A stretch of DNA of 64,000 bases, taken from assembly GCA_000320545.1 (NCBI GenBank), contig ADNK01001082.1, positions 111,296 through 175,295 on the forward strand. The letters run 5' to 3'. The notes beneath the pieces are model-generated. The model saw only the letters and a list, made by a program, of their open reading frames with translations, was not told the DNA's origin and did not search any database. Each line of letters opens with the position of its first letter. The stretch's first letter is position 1. The DNA comes from Bigelowiella natans CCMP2755 (lineage: Eukaryota; Cercozoa; Chlorarachniophyceae). The position numbers were made by a program, and so were the translations under genes. Below, piece after piece: positions 38,477 through 51,102 of the stretch.

Positions 38477-39227
38477 TCCCTTCGTGTCAAAAGACGGCAT
38501 GGAAGTGAAAGCTGGTGATGAAATCGTCATCAATGGGGTTCATTACCGTGTCAAGCCGGTCATATTCGGGGGAGGAGAGATGGAAGGGGACGACATCGCT
38601 ACCACTACTGCTGCTGCTACTACTACTACTGCGTCGCTATCAGCAGAAGAACAGCCAGTCTCGTTGCTGCTTGAGAGCGATGGTATTAACACCAAAGAAT
38701 ATGAGACGCAGCAGGTCAGTAATTGTGACAATGATGACGATATAATCACAATATATTGAATTGAATATATGTGCATATTATCATGAGAGCAGCTTCCTTT
38801 TGCCTTACCCTTTAATGAAACAATGCTGGAGCAATTTCAAACGTTGTTGTGTGTGCTACTCTCTCTGTATTGCTCGCGACTGAACCGTGCTGCTCTTTGA
38901 ATATTAGGTGCTGCGGGTGGTTGCGGAGCGTTTGGCCCAATTCGAAAGCGATCTGGAAGAAGAAAAGCAAACACTGGCCGATTTAGAGCTCAAGCTCATC
39001 GATGCAGAAATCAGGGTATAACAAATGGGAAGGGGGGGTGGGGGGGGGGACAAAATGATGTATTAGATATATATTATATGTCTAAATAAGCTTGAGTAAT
39101 TTATCCTATATAATGGGTAAGAAGAAGAAGCCAAATACTTATCAGGCCGAGGCTGGTGAGGAGGAGGACCTCATAACGCAGGCTATAGGCTCTGATGTCG
39201 ACTTCGATGCACCGGAAAATATGCCAA

Positions 39228-39271
<44 letters not shown>

Positions 39272-39668
39272 TCATATATACACACATATGTAATATGTAT
39301 CATATGAGATAAATCACCGAGACGCTAGAGACTACCACTCAAACCACATCCGCCAGTGCGGTGTGCATGATGACGTCGCAATAATTATGAGAAGAGGATA
39401 GATAGGGATCGAAGGCAGTGGCAAAGTTGTCAGTCATGGTTCTTCATGTTCCTTTGAGACTGTACACTGATATATGTGTGTGAGCCAATCGCTACCACCA
39501 CACGTGTTTTGGAGCAGCACGCCTCTTATCATACATGTTCGCACACACAACAGAGAACTGGAAAAAGACGGCAGATGTGATTAGTGAGGAGATCATCCAA
39601 TCGTGTCGTAAGGTGCCTTCTCATCTGCCAATGTTGATTCTGTATTTTGATGATGGAACATTCAAAGC

Positions 39669-39703
<35 letters not shown>

Positions 39704-42209
39704 TGTTTGTTTGTTTGTTTAACGGTTTCTTTGTTCCCAAGGTTGGGCGATTAAAGGCGCAAATTCGAGCACTTCGATATGGAGGTATGTATGCATATAT
39801 ATATAAATACGAACAACTACTGCCTCAATATACTACCTGCATCATCGTATAAACGTAATCATTGGTTCAATGCAATTTATAGGAGATCCGCAGCAGCATC
39901 AGCCTGAGGCGGACGATGTCTCTTCTTCTTCTCCTTCCACACCAGGTCTCATTTCAATAAATCCCAAATCACAAGTAGGATGCATTGGTAGCTGGGGAAT
40001 GCGTGTCCTTTTGCATTTTTCCTTGCTGGTGATAGTGCCAATACCAGTTTTGATGCGTGCCCGTTAGATGCTCTTGATTTGGGGGGTTTAAACTGTTTTG
40101 TTTTGTCGCTCATTCATTCACTAAGGCGTCCCTGTGAGGTATCATGATGGGAGGATGAGGTACAAGCTGATGAAGTTCTTTGAGCACGAGGACGATGAAG
40201 GTGGTGACGCTTTCAGTTAAGACGAACATGTATTCGTTGTCAGCACAGTAACATGCATTGATCTATACACAATACAATGCCTCTATTTCTCAGGTATGCA
40301 CCAGGTCACGTCGAGGCTTTTCTATCGCTTTGCCGACGATGGATCGGTGATATGACTACATTCCAGCCTACACCACATCATCATAAATGCTGTGTGTATT
40401 ATGCACGCCACCCTCCTTTACTATGTATCCATAGTACATGACGATGACTGTCAAACCACGTGAATGCAGCAGAATCACGATGTTGTTTGAACGAAGCATG
40501 TGTTGTGCTGTACTCTTCCTTATCGTTCTCCTCCCCTTCCACAGATTGAGCTACTGGGGGAAAAGGAGGTGGGTCGCGAGCAAGTTAGGCCTCCTCCGGC
40601 AGTCTCCCTGGAACAGCCATCAAAAGAAGACTCTGATCACGTAGACAAGAAGGATGAAAAGGAAACCGACGAAAATGAGACTGGTAGTGAGATGGATATT
40701 GCGGCAGTGGTAGCTGTTGAATCTGAGAAGGAGGGAGGGGAGGGGGAATTTTCTTCTCCGTTTTCAGCGCAAGACGATTTTCCCAATGAAGAGGAGTATT
40801 CCGAAGGAGAGATAAAGGAAGAGGAAGAAGAAGAAGAAAAGGCAGCTGTAATGAGCGATGGCGCTGCTGTGGCAGAAGCTTCTTATGAGACCGAATCAAC
40901 GCCACCCCCTCCTCCTCCTGCTGCAGCTGCTGAAGAGATGGTAGAGCATGGAGAAGAAGGACAAAAAGAACCTCAAATGGAGATCGAAGAATATGTAGAA
41001 GATGCGGCAGCGGAGGAGGAAGTAGATGATATCCAGGCTATTTCTACACAGCAGCAGCAGCAGCAGCAACAACAACAAGAAGAAGAAGAAGAAGATCTAG
41101 TGGGAGAGGAGGAAGAGAAAGAGGCCTTTTCTCACACCCTTTCTCACACGACATCCGTGGAATCCGGGCATGAATTTGAGGAGGAAGATGGATTGACTCG
41201 AGAGCCTTTATCTTCTTCATTCACGATGATAACTGAGGAGTCAGCAGCGAACGAAATGGCGGTCTTTGAGGAGGAGGACAGGGGGGAGGAAGAAGAAGAA
41301 GAATCGCTTACTCAGATAACACCACCACCACCATCATTACCATCATCACCATCACCATCGCTCCTTCACGAGGATACACATCACCACGATCATTCCGACG
41401 AAGAAGAGAGACACAGGTCACCAATCATCATTGCTTACTATAGAACAGATCATCTCATATTATAATAATAAGAAGAAGAAGAAGAAGCAAAATCACGTTT
41501 GCTGTGAATGAGATAGGTGTTGGTAATAATACTACCATGCTTGAGACATGTTGAAGTAGCGGGCATAGAATTGAAACGTGCTAGATATTGAAATTTAGGA
41601 TTGAATGGGAGACAAGCGACGAATTATGAGTCTTGAGCTTAGCGCTGAACCCATTTACGAACATAAGGATATATTAAATATTTCTGTACGTGTGTGTGTG
41701 TGTGTTGTACTTCCTATGGGTGACAGCAAATGCCAAGATAAGGGAGATAAGTGCTGCTACTGTTTTTCTCTCAATAAATATCATACTAACATATAATTAT
41801 TCTTAGGGCTATTGCTGCGGAAAGCTTTTCGATTCCTGATTTTCCCTCTGATGATGCACCAAAGCCAGACGAGAAACACGACAGTAACGACAACCAAATC
41901 CATCACCACGACAAAGCCGATGATGAAAAAAATTATCAGGCATTCGATTCGTTAGATAGCGATTTCCCCCGAATCGATAGTGGCGATTTCCGTAGAGTTG
42001 AAGTAGAGAGCGAGAGTAACGCTTCTATTGAGGGCAGCGAAGAGGCAACATCGATGGCAAATGCACAGAATAGTAACGGCGTCCGAGAGTCTTCCACAGC
42101 TCATATTGATAGCAACGATGAAGATGTTCATGGCGCAGACGGTAATCGGACACATCTGTCATCCGCCGAAATTATGCTACTCAAACTTTTAGAGGAAACA
42201 ATCTTGTAA
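33439..42209 (+). CDS. M28 metallopeptidase with long acidic coiled-coil C-terminal extension
   Basis: The first nine exons (33439-33530, 33649-33885, 34188-34363, 34507-34637, 35048-35188, 35335-35382, 35598-35668, 35829-35930, 36132-36255) encode 374 residues of an M28 zinc aminopeptidase-like domain. Its motifs are GAHFDSR (Zn ligand His), PGADDNGSG (bridging Asp), FGGEEVGLIGSEAY (catalytic and ligand Glu), LDQIGF and VGSDHMPF (ligand His). The next exon, 36339-36515, joins in phase 0 after an 83-base intron. The chain then continues through 36602, 37086, 37379, 38107 and further exons to a stop at 42207-42209. This second part is Glu/Gln/Ser-rich with coiled-coil stretches (EAELARLEAELARHQAAL, LAQFESDLEEEKQTLADLEL) and a conserved-looking block (RYHDGRMRYKLMKFFEHED, VTSRLFYRFADDGSIELLG). 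No family is recognised for it. The alternative is two genes, but no promoter-sized gap exists at 36256-36338. Confidence 0.75.
33906..33960 (+). repeat. (TAG)n repeat just after an intron donor
   Basis: The intron after exon 33649-33885 starts GTACTAAG and within 20 bases becomes a TAG/GTA run. Confidence 0.9.
34877..35025 (+). repeat. (CT)n-rich tracts ahead of an M28 acceptor
   Basis: Two CT dinucleotide runs (34877-34910 and 34961-35025) precede the acceptor at 35047. They read CT on the sense strand and may serve as an extended polypyrimidine tract. Confidence 0.9.
38440..38476 (+). repeat. Coding (CAA)n poly-Gln repeat
   Basis: A CAA run translated as polyglutamine in the C-terminal extension of the M28 gene. 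A second CAG/CAA run lies at about 41050-41080 in the same gene. Confidence 0.85.
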
Positions 42210-43492
42210 CGATGTCATTCTAACATTCAACTAGTGCAATATGCACTAATAATAGACATAACACTGTCTGATAATGTTTTCCATCAAATTTTCAAATGGC
42301 GATGGCGCCATCTAGCCATGCAGCACCACGTGTGAAATCAGCAAACACATGCTAGCATGTGCTAGGCTAGTAGGTTTTGTGAAAACAAAAATGGCTGCAT
42401 TGCAACTGCGAGAAGCATACACCGTGCTAGCATGGCTAGATCTAGATGTGGCAGGCTTGCGTCGCCATGCACATCTTGCAATCTAGACATGCATGGCGCT
42501 GTCACTCCAGCGATCGAGTGCTAGACTGCCAAACTGATGCATGCTGTTTCTCTAATTTCTGCCACATTGCATGCTGCTGCTGTCGGTCTAGCGGTTCCAC
42601 AACTCCGTCAAACCTGCAATGAATCGTGAGATTGAGCATTTGGAAGCTTTTGCGCTCGAATCGCGCGCAAGAGCTCAATTGCAAGAGCTGCTGCGTGATG
42701 GATGTCTAGATGTTGGATTTGCTCGCATTTCTAGATTTCTTGTTCGGGATTTTTCGTGCACGTTGTGTGGATTGTGCAAGCACATGCGTCAAAGCATTCA
42801 AAATGTGTGGCAGAGAACAAACGCGCAGCGTGCAACCTGAACACAACCGGTGTGAAATTTTCAACTCTGCTAGCTAGCTAGTCTGCGTGCTCTGCGGTTG
42901 GATCAGGTCACGAGTGCGACTCCATGATGCATGTGAAATTTTCCTGCGACAATGATTTTTACTTGTCGTACGGAACAACGCCACACTCTAAGTCTCCGAA
43001 AATTTCTCAGAGTCCTTGCCGAGAAGGCATAAATAAGCTAATCCAAGGAGACAACATGAAAAAGACACAGATTTATGCTTGCATCATTGTCAAATAGAGA
43101 GGTTTAGCTAGAAATTCGGAATGTGACTTCAATCTGAAAAAAGGGGTTCTCACGCGGGCACCGGCGATGAAGAAAGCAAACCCAGAAAGTTCGTGCGCAC
43201 GAAATATAAATTTACGGTTTAACCATGAAATCCTTACAATTATTCATTTTTGATCTAAATTTGAAAAGAATTTGACAAAATACTCCCTCGTCTTGCATTG
43301 AGACATCCTCTTTTGAGTCTAACCAGGCCACTCTGCACATTTCCCGAAAGGTGACGAGAGGGCCTTACCACATAGCACAGAGGGGGGGAGGATTCATTTT
43401 TAATTTTTGAAGAGACGTGCGTATTGATTCAATTTTCCCCTTATAAACTGAATATAAAACTAATTGTTATATGTAATTCATAGAAAGTTAAC
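42210..43492. other. Spacer between M28 gene and eIF1, palindrome-rich
   Basis: This spacer holds the 3' end of the M28 gene and the eIF1 promoter and 5' UTR. From 42340 to 42760 there are many CTAG, TCTAGA, GCATGC, CATGCATG and GCGCGC-type palindromes. An open stretch at 42619-42840 shows no family similarity. A CATAG acceptor-like sequence just before the eIF1 ATG (about 43483) suggests a 5' UTR intron. Confidence 0.5.
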
Positions 43493-43828
43493 ATGAGCTC
43501 ACTGGACAACGTCGTATTCAACCAAGGCCTTGGCTTTGATGACGAGGAGAAGACAGCTCCATCCTCTGAAATTCACATTAGAAACCAGCAGCGTAATGGA
43601 AGAAAAAGCTTGACAACAATATCTGGCCTCCCAGATGATCTTGATCTGAAAAAGATCCTGAAATGGATACGGAAGCTATACTCCACCAATGGTACTGTGA
43701 AGGAGGACAAGATCCACGGAGAGGTCATCCAAGTGCAGGGTGATCTTCGTAGTGAGATCGAGAAATTTTTAGTCGACTATAAGGTGTGCGGAAAAGAAGA
43801 AATCAAAGTACATGGTGCTAGCATCTAA
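43493..43828 (+). CDS. SUI1: Translation initiation factor eIF1 (SUI1)
   Basis: eIF1 binds the 40S subunit and enforces start-codon selection. The 111-residue ORF is intronless and full length for the family. It shows IHIRNQQRNGRKSLTTISGL, DDLDLKKILKWIRKLYSTNG, EVIQVQGDLRSEIEKFL and a C-terminal GKEEIKVHGASI. These match the SUI1 fold, including the basic QQRNGRK motif. It is the only intron-free coding region recognised in the window. Confidence 0.97.
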   Translation: MSSLDNVVFNQGLGFDDEEKTAPSSEIHIRNQQRNGRKSLTTISGLPDDLDLKKILKWIRKLYSTNGTVKEDKIHGEVIQVQGDLRSEIEKFLVDYKVCGKEEIKVHGASI

Positions 43829-46040
43829 TTGGGTGGTCGTTCATACACGTTGTGATGAATGTCAAGTTGAAAGAAAAGAATGTAATGAAACCAAATCACT
43901 TGCTGATCGTAAGATATTACTAGCCAGTGTGGTGTAAAAGTCTATGTATCGAATCAAAATAACAAATTATGGAAGACAGTGCTGCTGTTGAGATTCTTAA
44001 CCTGATTATCAAGATATATTAAATTCGAAACCTGTCTATACAATTATGTAGCACGGGGTGATAGGCAATTTTTATCGTGATCTCTTATTTTCCGTCGCGC
44101 CCCGCCAATAAAAATTGGGCATACACATAAAACGGTCTGCGATGTAAATTGTGCAATAATAGCTAGCATGCAGAGATGCATACGCTATCTAGCTAGCTAG
44201 CACTACGACTGACTGTGCGCGTGCGATCGATCCGGCCGATCATCACACTCTAGCTAGCATCTAGCCCAATTAAATGTGCAAGCGCTAGCGACATTTCTAG
44301 ATGTCTAGATGTGCTTATGCTAAGATGAATTGTGCAATAGTCTAGCAGTTATTAAAAAGCAAAAGGGACGACACTACTAGTAGACTATGCGACATACGCA
44401 TGATGTAGACGATCGCCGTCGTTTTATGCATTGTCTCACATTGCGTCTATATATCTACATAGCGGGCGCGCGCGCTGCAACGACAACTGGTCCAGTGGTC
44501 AGCAGTTTGCGTTGTGCATTGGCACTGCGTATTGACACCTACAAATAAATTATTGTGGCAAGCTAGCAAGATAGCAATGACGAAGCATGTGACGAACCCT
44601 CGCGCGTCCTCCATCTCTAGATCTAGCGAGCTAGCTAGGTCCTGTCGATCACGCATACAGATATCACATTACGTTGTCTATAATGCAGCTCGTACGCAAT
44701 GTTAGATTAATTTAGAAAGCCTGCTGTTTTGCATATCTCTAGATCTGCGTACGATGTAGCACATGCTATGCATATATGCATGCAAGCATAAATGTTGTAA
44801 TGAAGTTCTAGCTACATATATGCTAGATTACATAAGGATGGCACATCTAGACACATGATCGGATCGAATTTCTTTGCCAGTACCATTCAGCTTGGTTATT
44901 TTGCTAGTTGCCAGTCGTCTTAAGGAGACCCGGCAGAACTACAGTGATGTATATACACACATTTATAAAACGCAAATATTTGCAATTCCAACTGTCGATC
45001 GTTGTCAGATCACGTGGAGCTGATATTTAGTAGGAATATGTAGTACCTTCTATAACTGGCGCGTCTATGCACTTCTCTTATTGTCCGCTCACTAGCACCT
45101 CCACGTCTAAAGGCTTCAACCTCCAGTAGTATCAGTATTAGTAGTTGTAGTGTTAGTTCAAGTTGTAATAGAAATAGATGATGTCACAAAACGGAAGCTA
45201 ATCAAAATCCATTCACAGATTGAGCAAGCTTTTGAGACGAAATAGTGTTTGAGACAAAATAAACTCATTACTATCTCGACGATAACATTGGTCCTTTTAT
45301 CCGGGGCTCAAAAAGGTATCAACAGCAATATTCCAACCACGATCGGCACTACTACTCTGCTATCACCTCCATTGTCCATTATGAATTCCGACGCGTATTA
45401 CAACTACTACCACATACTACTACTATTGCTACTACCACTCTCTCTGGGTGACTAGGACAACAGTTATGTATTGCCTTGCCCTGTGGATGAGGAAGGGGGT
45501 TGTTTAAGGGGAGGAGAAGAGGACACTAGAATGGGGGAAGAAGGCTTGGATATGTAAACGCACTTGTACACTTGCGACAATGGTAATAATAATACCACGC
45601 GCAACCAACACATGCACACTCACTCACGCACACACACACACGTGCTCGCATGCAGTATACGCTACAATTACCATAGTGACGTGAAACCACTCGAAGATAA
45701 GTGTCGATTCCAGAATAATCTGTATGAAGGCGCTTGCCATCGTTACCTTGCAGGAAAAACAAACAATCTCACCAAAAGCCAAGAACGTAAGATTCTCAGC
45801 TTCGTTATTGATCTTATCACGTATCAACTTTCTCTACTCCTCTTTTTAAGGAAAGAGGACGTGCAAAAGAACATGGACAAACACATACATATACCATACA
45901 TATTATGTATGAATATGTATTATGTATCAATTGGGGCATTGCATAACGAGTAGCCTGCTATATTTTCTCTGCTATATTTTCTAAATTGAGCTGTGAAATA
46001 CAGCATTGTGCATATAAATCATAAGAACTGATAAGTGTAT

Positions 46041-46097
<57 letters not shown>

Positions 46098-46107
46098 CTA
46101 GAGCGAG

Positions 46108-46150
<43 letters not shown>

Positions 46151-46529
46151 ATTATGTACTATCTTTTCTCATAAAACAACAAATGCCATAAAAGCAGCAC
46201 ACGACCCTATCGCCAGCCTCATTCACAATATTGAGATCAATGTCAAATGCTGCCACTAAGAGCCTGGTTGATTCATCAATGATCCAAGCGATATTAGTAA
46301 CAATAGCTTTCCGTGATATCAGTAACAATAGCTTTCTACTTTTATTACACATAGTCAGCTTCATCAAGAAAATCATCCCATTCGATGTTCTTCCGCGTAA
46401 TTCGTTCAATATGCATGCAGAATACTTACTCTTTTCCACCACATATGCCCCTCTCTCCCCCCCGCATACACATCGCATACTCGAAACGTTCATATTGTAT
46501 TTTGCGTGTGAGAGGGCGTGGGTATCTAC
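43829..46529. other. Large spacer after eIF1, palindrome cluster
   Basis: From about 44155 to 44840 the DNA is dense in CTAGCTAG, TCTAGATCT, GATCGATC, CGCGCGCGC and TATGCATATATGCATGC-type palindromes. No convincing gene is seen. A minus-strand open stretch near 46250-46200 (LLVAAFDIDLNIVNEAGD) looks coding-like but could not be linked to neighbours. (CA)n, (TA)n and (GA)n tracts occupy 46040-46147. Confidence 0.5.
46044..46147. repeat. Compound (AC)n-(AT)n-(AG)n microsatellite
   Basis: Three adjacent dinucleotide arrays: AC (about 46040-46059), AT (46060-46095) and, after a short gap, GA (about 46113-46147). Confidence 0.9.
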
Positions 46530-47049
46530 CTAATGAATGTGATGAAGTTCAACACGCCGATCAACACGTTCCAGCTGTTGTAGCATGCGATTCTACGCCG
46601 ACACGTTTTCTGTAATTATGCACGCACATATTGGCAGAATAACTGAGAATCAATGGTTATAAATGCCGCCAACAACCCAACAGGTTTTTTGAGTGCATCG
46701 AGGTATTAGTTGACCCTGACGAATGCCTTGGCCAGTATGATAGCGTAGACGAAACATGGAGGGTATCTGACACATATGATGATTATGATGATGGTGGTGG
46801 TGGTGATGATGATGATGATAATTGCGTTGTTTGTAGAATTTTATGTACAACCAAAAGCATAGACATGTCTTGTGGACAAGATTGAAATCAAAAGTGCGGC
46901 TGACTACCCAGAGAGAGTGATGCAGAAGCGTACCAAGTAATATGGATTCTAACAACAATCAAGGGGAAGAGAGAGAAAAACCCATAATCAAAATGTCCTG
47001 TGCATTGCTAAAGATTTAAGTACTCGAAGGTAAGATCGATATACGGGGT

Positions 47050-47131
<82 letters not shown>

Positions 47132-47633
47132 TATGTGAGTGACTTTGCCTATATATATGAGCGAGCGATGTAGAAAATTTCGACTGCTACTAGCAGAAAA
47201 TGTTAATAAGTATAGTAAAAGCAATAACCTGCATTGCTATGACCATTTCTATGCACAGCATCGCTCCCCATATTATCCCTGCAATATCCCGACGTGAAGT
47301 CGCAAGAACATGTCTCAAGAACATCAATCAAGAGCGAGAGGAGTCAGATTGAATCTCTCTTTAAAATGTTGTTATAAATTGGCAGAACGGAACCCATCAA
47401 ATGATGTATGCCCTACGGGATTGCTGTTGTTTCTGTAATAATCCCATTGGGATTGACAAAAGTGAGTGCTAGTAGTAGTAATAGTACTAGTAGTAGTAGT
47501 AGCAGTAATAGTAGTAGTAGTAGCAGTAATAGTAGTGTCGGTAGTAGTTCTCAAACCTGGGAAAAGTAGTTCCCTTAACCCTAATAATCCCCATCTGTTC
47601 AATACGATGCATACACACAGTCTCACGTGCAAA

Positions 47634-47672
<39 letters not shown>

Positions 47673-48219
47673 GGGGGGGGGGGGGGGGAGATTCAGATGT
47701 AAATGAATGCAGCCTACACGCATTCTTCGTCGCCAAATATCTGAGCCATGACCATTAAGCAGGAAAACGTCAAAGCCTATACAACAATTATACAACAATT
47801 ATAACAGCAGCACACATGCAAAGAGAAGCAGGGGAACATCAACATCATTGCGCTACATCAGCATCGCCATCCTCCTCTCATATAAAACTCATCGAATCAT
47901 CCCTGACTGACCGCGGCAAAAAACACCCATAGCCACCAATAGGGACACTGATCGCTCATCTCCAACGTGAATGTAGAGCACAGCGCTAGCTTTCCCCGAT
48001 GACCATACATGAGCCAAGAATACTGAATACCCAAGTAACGAAGACAGCATATTTATTCGATATTGGAATGAATACAACATGGATCAGGTGATATAGTGAG
48101 CACTACGTCGGATGGTACCTAGAAGTATGCGAAGAGTACCAGCTTTACATCTTAACCCCAATTCACCTCAATTTACATCTTAACCCCAATTCTCCCCCCC
48201 TCTCTCTCTGCGCGCACAA

Positions 48220-48286
<67 letters not shown>

Positions 48287-48557
48287 CGTACATGTAATAT
48301 CATGGTTTGGTGGTAATTTCTATCTACTCCGTTCTTCTCCCCCCCCTTCCTCCTCCTCCTCCTCCTTCCTCATCATTCCATATTTGCAATAAGTACCGTG
48401 AGGAAGAGAAGCGTGTGGAGACTGTAGAAGCTCAGAAATCTGACAAGTAATTAAATACTCATTGACCGATCAATGCAGTAAGTAGCTTGGCCATTGATAA
48501 CATTTAAAATAATGCACTCAGCAATGTGTAGTTAGATACCAAACACGCTTACCGCTG

Positions 48558-48595
<38 letters not shown>

Positions 48596-50043
48596 GTTCT
48601 TCACCCAAAAACATGTTTGATGTATTTATCTGCATTATTCCAACAAAGCATTGCGGCAAGGCATTACGCAGGATTTCCCCAAGCAGCTTTGTAAACCAAA
48701 TCTAGGCGATCTTTCTCATCGTAGTAATCCTTCGCATCGCAAATTCCTCGCTCTTTTTCTACTTTTGTATCCTGAGAACGAAAACGCTGTATATCAGCTT
48801 GGTATTCATGCTTCGATGTAACGCCTAGTTAGTAAAAAATGAGATAATCTTAAACCGTATAGTGTCCGTTTGGAGAATTGCTTTCACGCGTAATAAGTGG
48901 TGACGCTACTACTCCATCCTTTTCTGCCCCCCCCCGCAATAGTAGGCACGTGGTAGCAGCAGCCTCAGTTTCAACTGCCAATAATGAGTCATAGTCATTA
49001 CTTTGAATGAGGTGTATACTGGGAAAAAAGAGTGACTGTTGAGTTCATGCTACCATCTATGAGAGAATCGATTATTTCGTTTCCAGGCTGATTAGGGAGG
49101 GGAGGAGAAGAATGTAAGTGCCAGGTTTCATGCCATTTCCATGCGTGCATGGCATGTTCGCAAGTGACCGGCATGGCAAGTGCGGCTTCATCCTTCACCC
49201 CGTGCGCAGCTTGAGCGTTTCTTTGCTCTCTCATAATCTCCTCGCCAATGCTCTGTAACCCACGCTCTTCCTCTCCCATCGTCGCCATCCCTCCGAATCC
49301 GGGCAGTTTGAGAGGTGAATTTCGGAATATTTCAGCATTTTTTGGTTGTCGTACCTTGCAAATCGTGGCAATTTCGACCTTAATCGAGCTTCTCATTCAT
49401 TTAAATTTGAAATTTTCAAACAAGGAACGGATGCAGCTGTGGGTTCTCGGCGATCCACTCGTTTGGCACAAAAAGATTGTATTTTTCTTTGCGACAACGC
49501 GATCATGTCTGTCGCTATCCATAAATAACATGTTTTAAGGTGTTTCCCGATTTGACGGGAAAACATCTGCTCTATTTTTGCCTAAATCAAGACAGACTCC
49601 AGTGCTCAAACATGGGGTTCGTCGGGTGGGCTAGGGCTACGCGTCTGGTTCTGAGCCTGGCGATTACACTTCCCCTCTCATTAGGGAAGAGCCTTTTCAG
49701 GCTTAGGTATACTGTATAGATAGAGGATGCTGCATTCGTTTGCGCACGTATCTAGGGTATTCGAGAACAATGGGGTCAGCGACGTGAGCGTATGACTCAA
49801 CGCACGCACGAGGCATCATCATACACTTACCATACTGTACATTAAGATCCTTGGAGAGCATCCCCGCATCGAAACAATGGCAGCAGCCTCATCCGCCAGA
49901 AATATATGGGCGAGGACGATTTCATCACCATAGCAGCACGGGCAGTCTTCAGCTACATCATGATGATGGTTCACCCAGAAACTACTTAATCCGAAAAATG
50001 CGACAACTCCGCTCGAGGTGCGCGCGAACACCAGAACTTGCTT
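46530..50043 (-). CDS. Multi-pass membrane protein with ion-channel-like pore segment
   Basis: The downstream exons join in phase on the minus strand: about 48760-48670 (YYDEKDRLDLVYKAAWGNP), 48439-48397, 48102-48004, 47947-47912 (CPYWWLWVFFAA), 47776-47718 (FSCLMVMAQIFGDEEC), about 47470-47400 (CQSQWDYYRNNSNPVGHTSF), about 47275-47230 (IIWGAMLCIEMVIAMQ), about 46940-46905 and 46760-46705 (FVYAIILAKAFV). The last exon ends near 46530. The order of hydrophobic helix, Cys-containing loop, NPxGxTSFDG and pore-like helix, then a final hydrophobic helix resembles S5-P-S6 of four-domain voltage-gated cation channels. A charged S4 was not found. Upstream coding-like stretches (49396-49040; 50043-49830 with EDCPCCYGDEIVLAH) probably belong to the same gene but their junctions are unresolved. 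The family assignment is an inference. Confidence 0.5.
47051..47127. repeat. (AC)n-(AT)n compound microsatellite
   Basis: An AC run followed directly by an AT run, in an intron of the minus-strand membrane-protein gene. Confidence 0.95.
47638..47689. repeat. (AG)n followed by poly(G)
   Basis: An AG run (about 47638-47667) passes into a G homopolymer of about 18 bases (47671-47688) interrupted once. It lies in an intron of the minus-strand gene, so it reads C-run then CT-run on the sense strand. Confidence 0.9.
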
Positions 50044-50325
50044 TCCTTATACTAAGAACCATAGTTTGTGATAGTAACGAAAATATATATATCTCATCGA
50101 GCAGGGGGGTTGAGCAGAGAGTCGTACATGAAAATCATCGTCACGACATTCAAGAAAAAGCTGATTCGGTAGTAGCAAAAGTAGGAGTGGTTGTTGTGCG
50201 AACACATGTTGCTTTGTTGATTACGAATCGACATGTGTTTAGCACCCTGAGAGATTGAGAGGACACGACGATCAAGCACGTACATTTGAGAATTTGTGCT
50301 TTGAATGCTGTCCGTTCATAATTAG
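50044..50325. promoter_or_regulatory. Spacer between divergent membrane-protein genes
   Basis: This stretch lies between the most upstream coding-like exon of the minus-strand channel-like gene and the first recognised exon of the plus-strand MFS gene. It probably holds an undetected first MFS exon (an ATG at about 50128 opens a short reading) as well as promoters. Confidence 0.3.
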
Positions 50326-50710
50326 GGCTACGGCATTTTGACTGTCGCATTCGTCATCTTCATGGACATTCTCTACTATTCATTTCCTTTGCCCCTCCTT
50401 CCCAATCATCTTAAGACATACGGACTTGGAAGGTGAGAAACGGAATGATATTTTCAGATCGATGCGAACAATCGTTGTACGTGATAGTGAGGTTTAGCGC
50501 CCATCACTCATCTGGAACAATAACAACGACGACTCGACAATCGTGCATGGATATTTGATCATTAGCGATGGTTTATGCACCATCCACGTATAATAAAAAC
50601 GAATTCTAATTGAATTTAGTCCTGAAGTCGGCCAGCTTGCGGCATCAGCATCTACGTCATCACTTGTAGCGGTATCCCCCCCCCCTCCCCCTCTCTCTCT
50701 CACTGTACAT

Positions 50711-50751
<41 letters not shown>

Positions 50752-50778
50752 ATAATATCATGCTTCATCGGTGTATTG

Positions 50779-50815
<37 letters not shown>

Positions 50816-51064
50816 ATTTATAATAGGAAAAGTACATGATGCGAACATTGTAATAAATGCATGCTGCGAGCATTGTAAAAAGCTCATTTCTCATGCTTTG
50901 GTCAGGGATTAAGTATAGTTCTAATGCAGCGTTTGTCCGGGTAGAAGATGATGAATAACATATACCTCTTGTACACGTAACAAAATCCACTATTTTAAGC
51001 AACGACTAAACCGACCTAGCTTCTCTTTTTCTCTCTCCCTTTTTCCCAATACAATGATAATATT

Positions 51065-51102
<38 letters not shown>

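Noticed and set aside
42619-42840. Plus-strand ORF of 73 codons between the M28 gene and eIF1
   Set aside because: It lies in the palindrome-rich spacer, has no recognisable domain and no splice partners.
46195-46260. FG-GAP-like segment (LLVAAFDIDLNIV) on the minus strand
   Set aside because: No neighbouring exon, no repeat unit and no link to the DEX1-like gene far upstream.
49612-49720. Plus-strand ATG with signal-like sequence (MGFVGWARATRLVLSLAI)
   Set aside because: The ORF stops quickly, lacks a usable donor joining the MFS exon, and overlaps the region assigned to the minus-strand gene.
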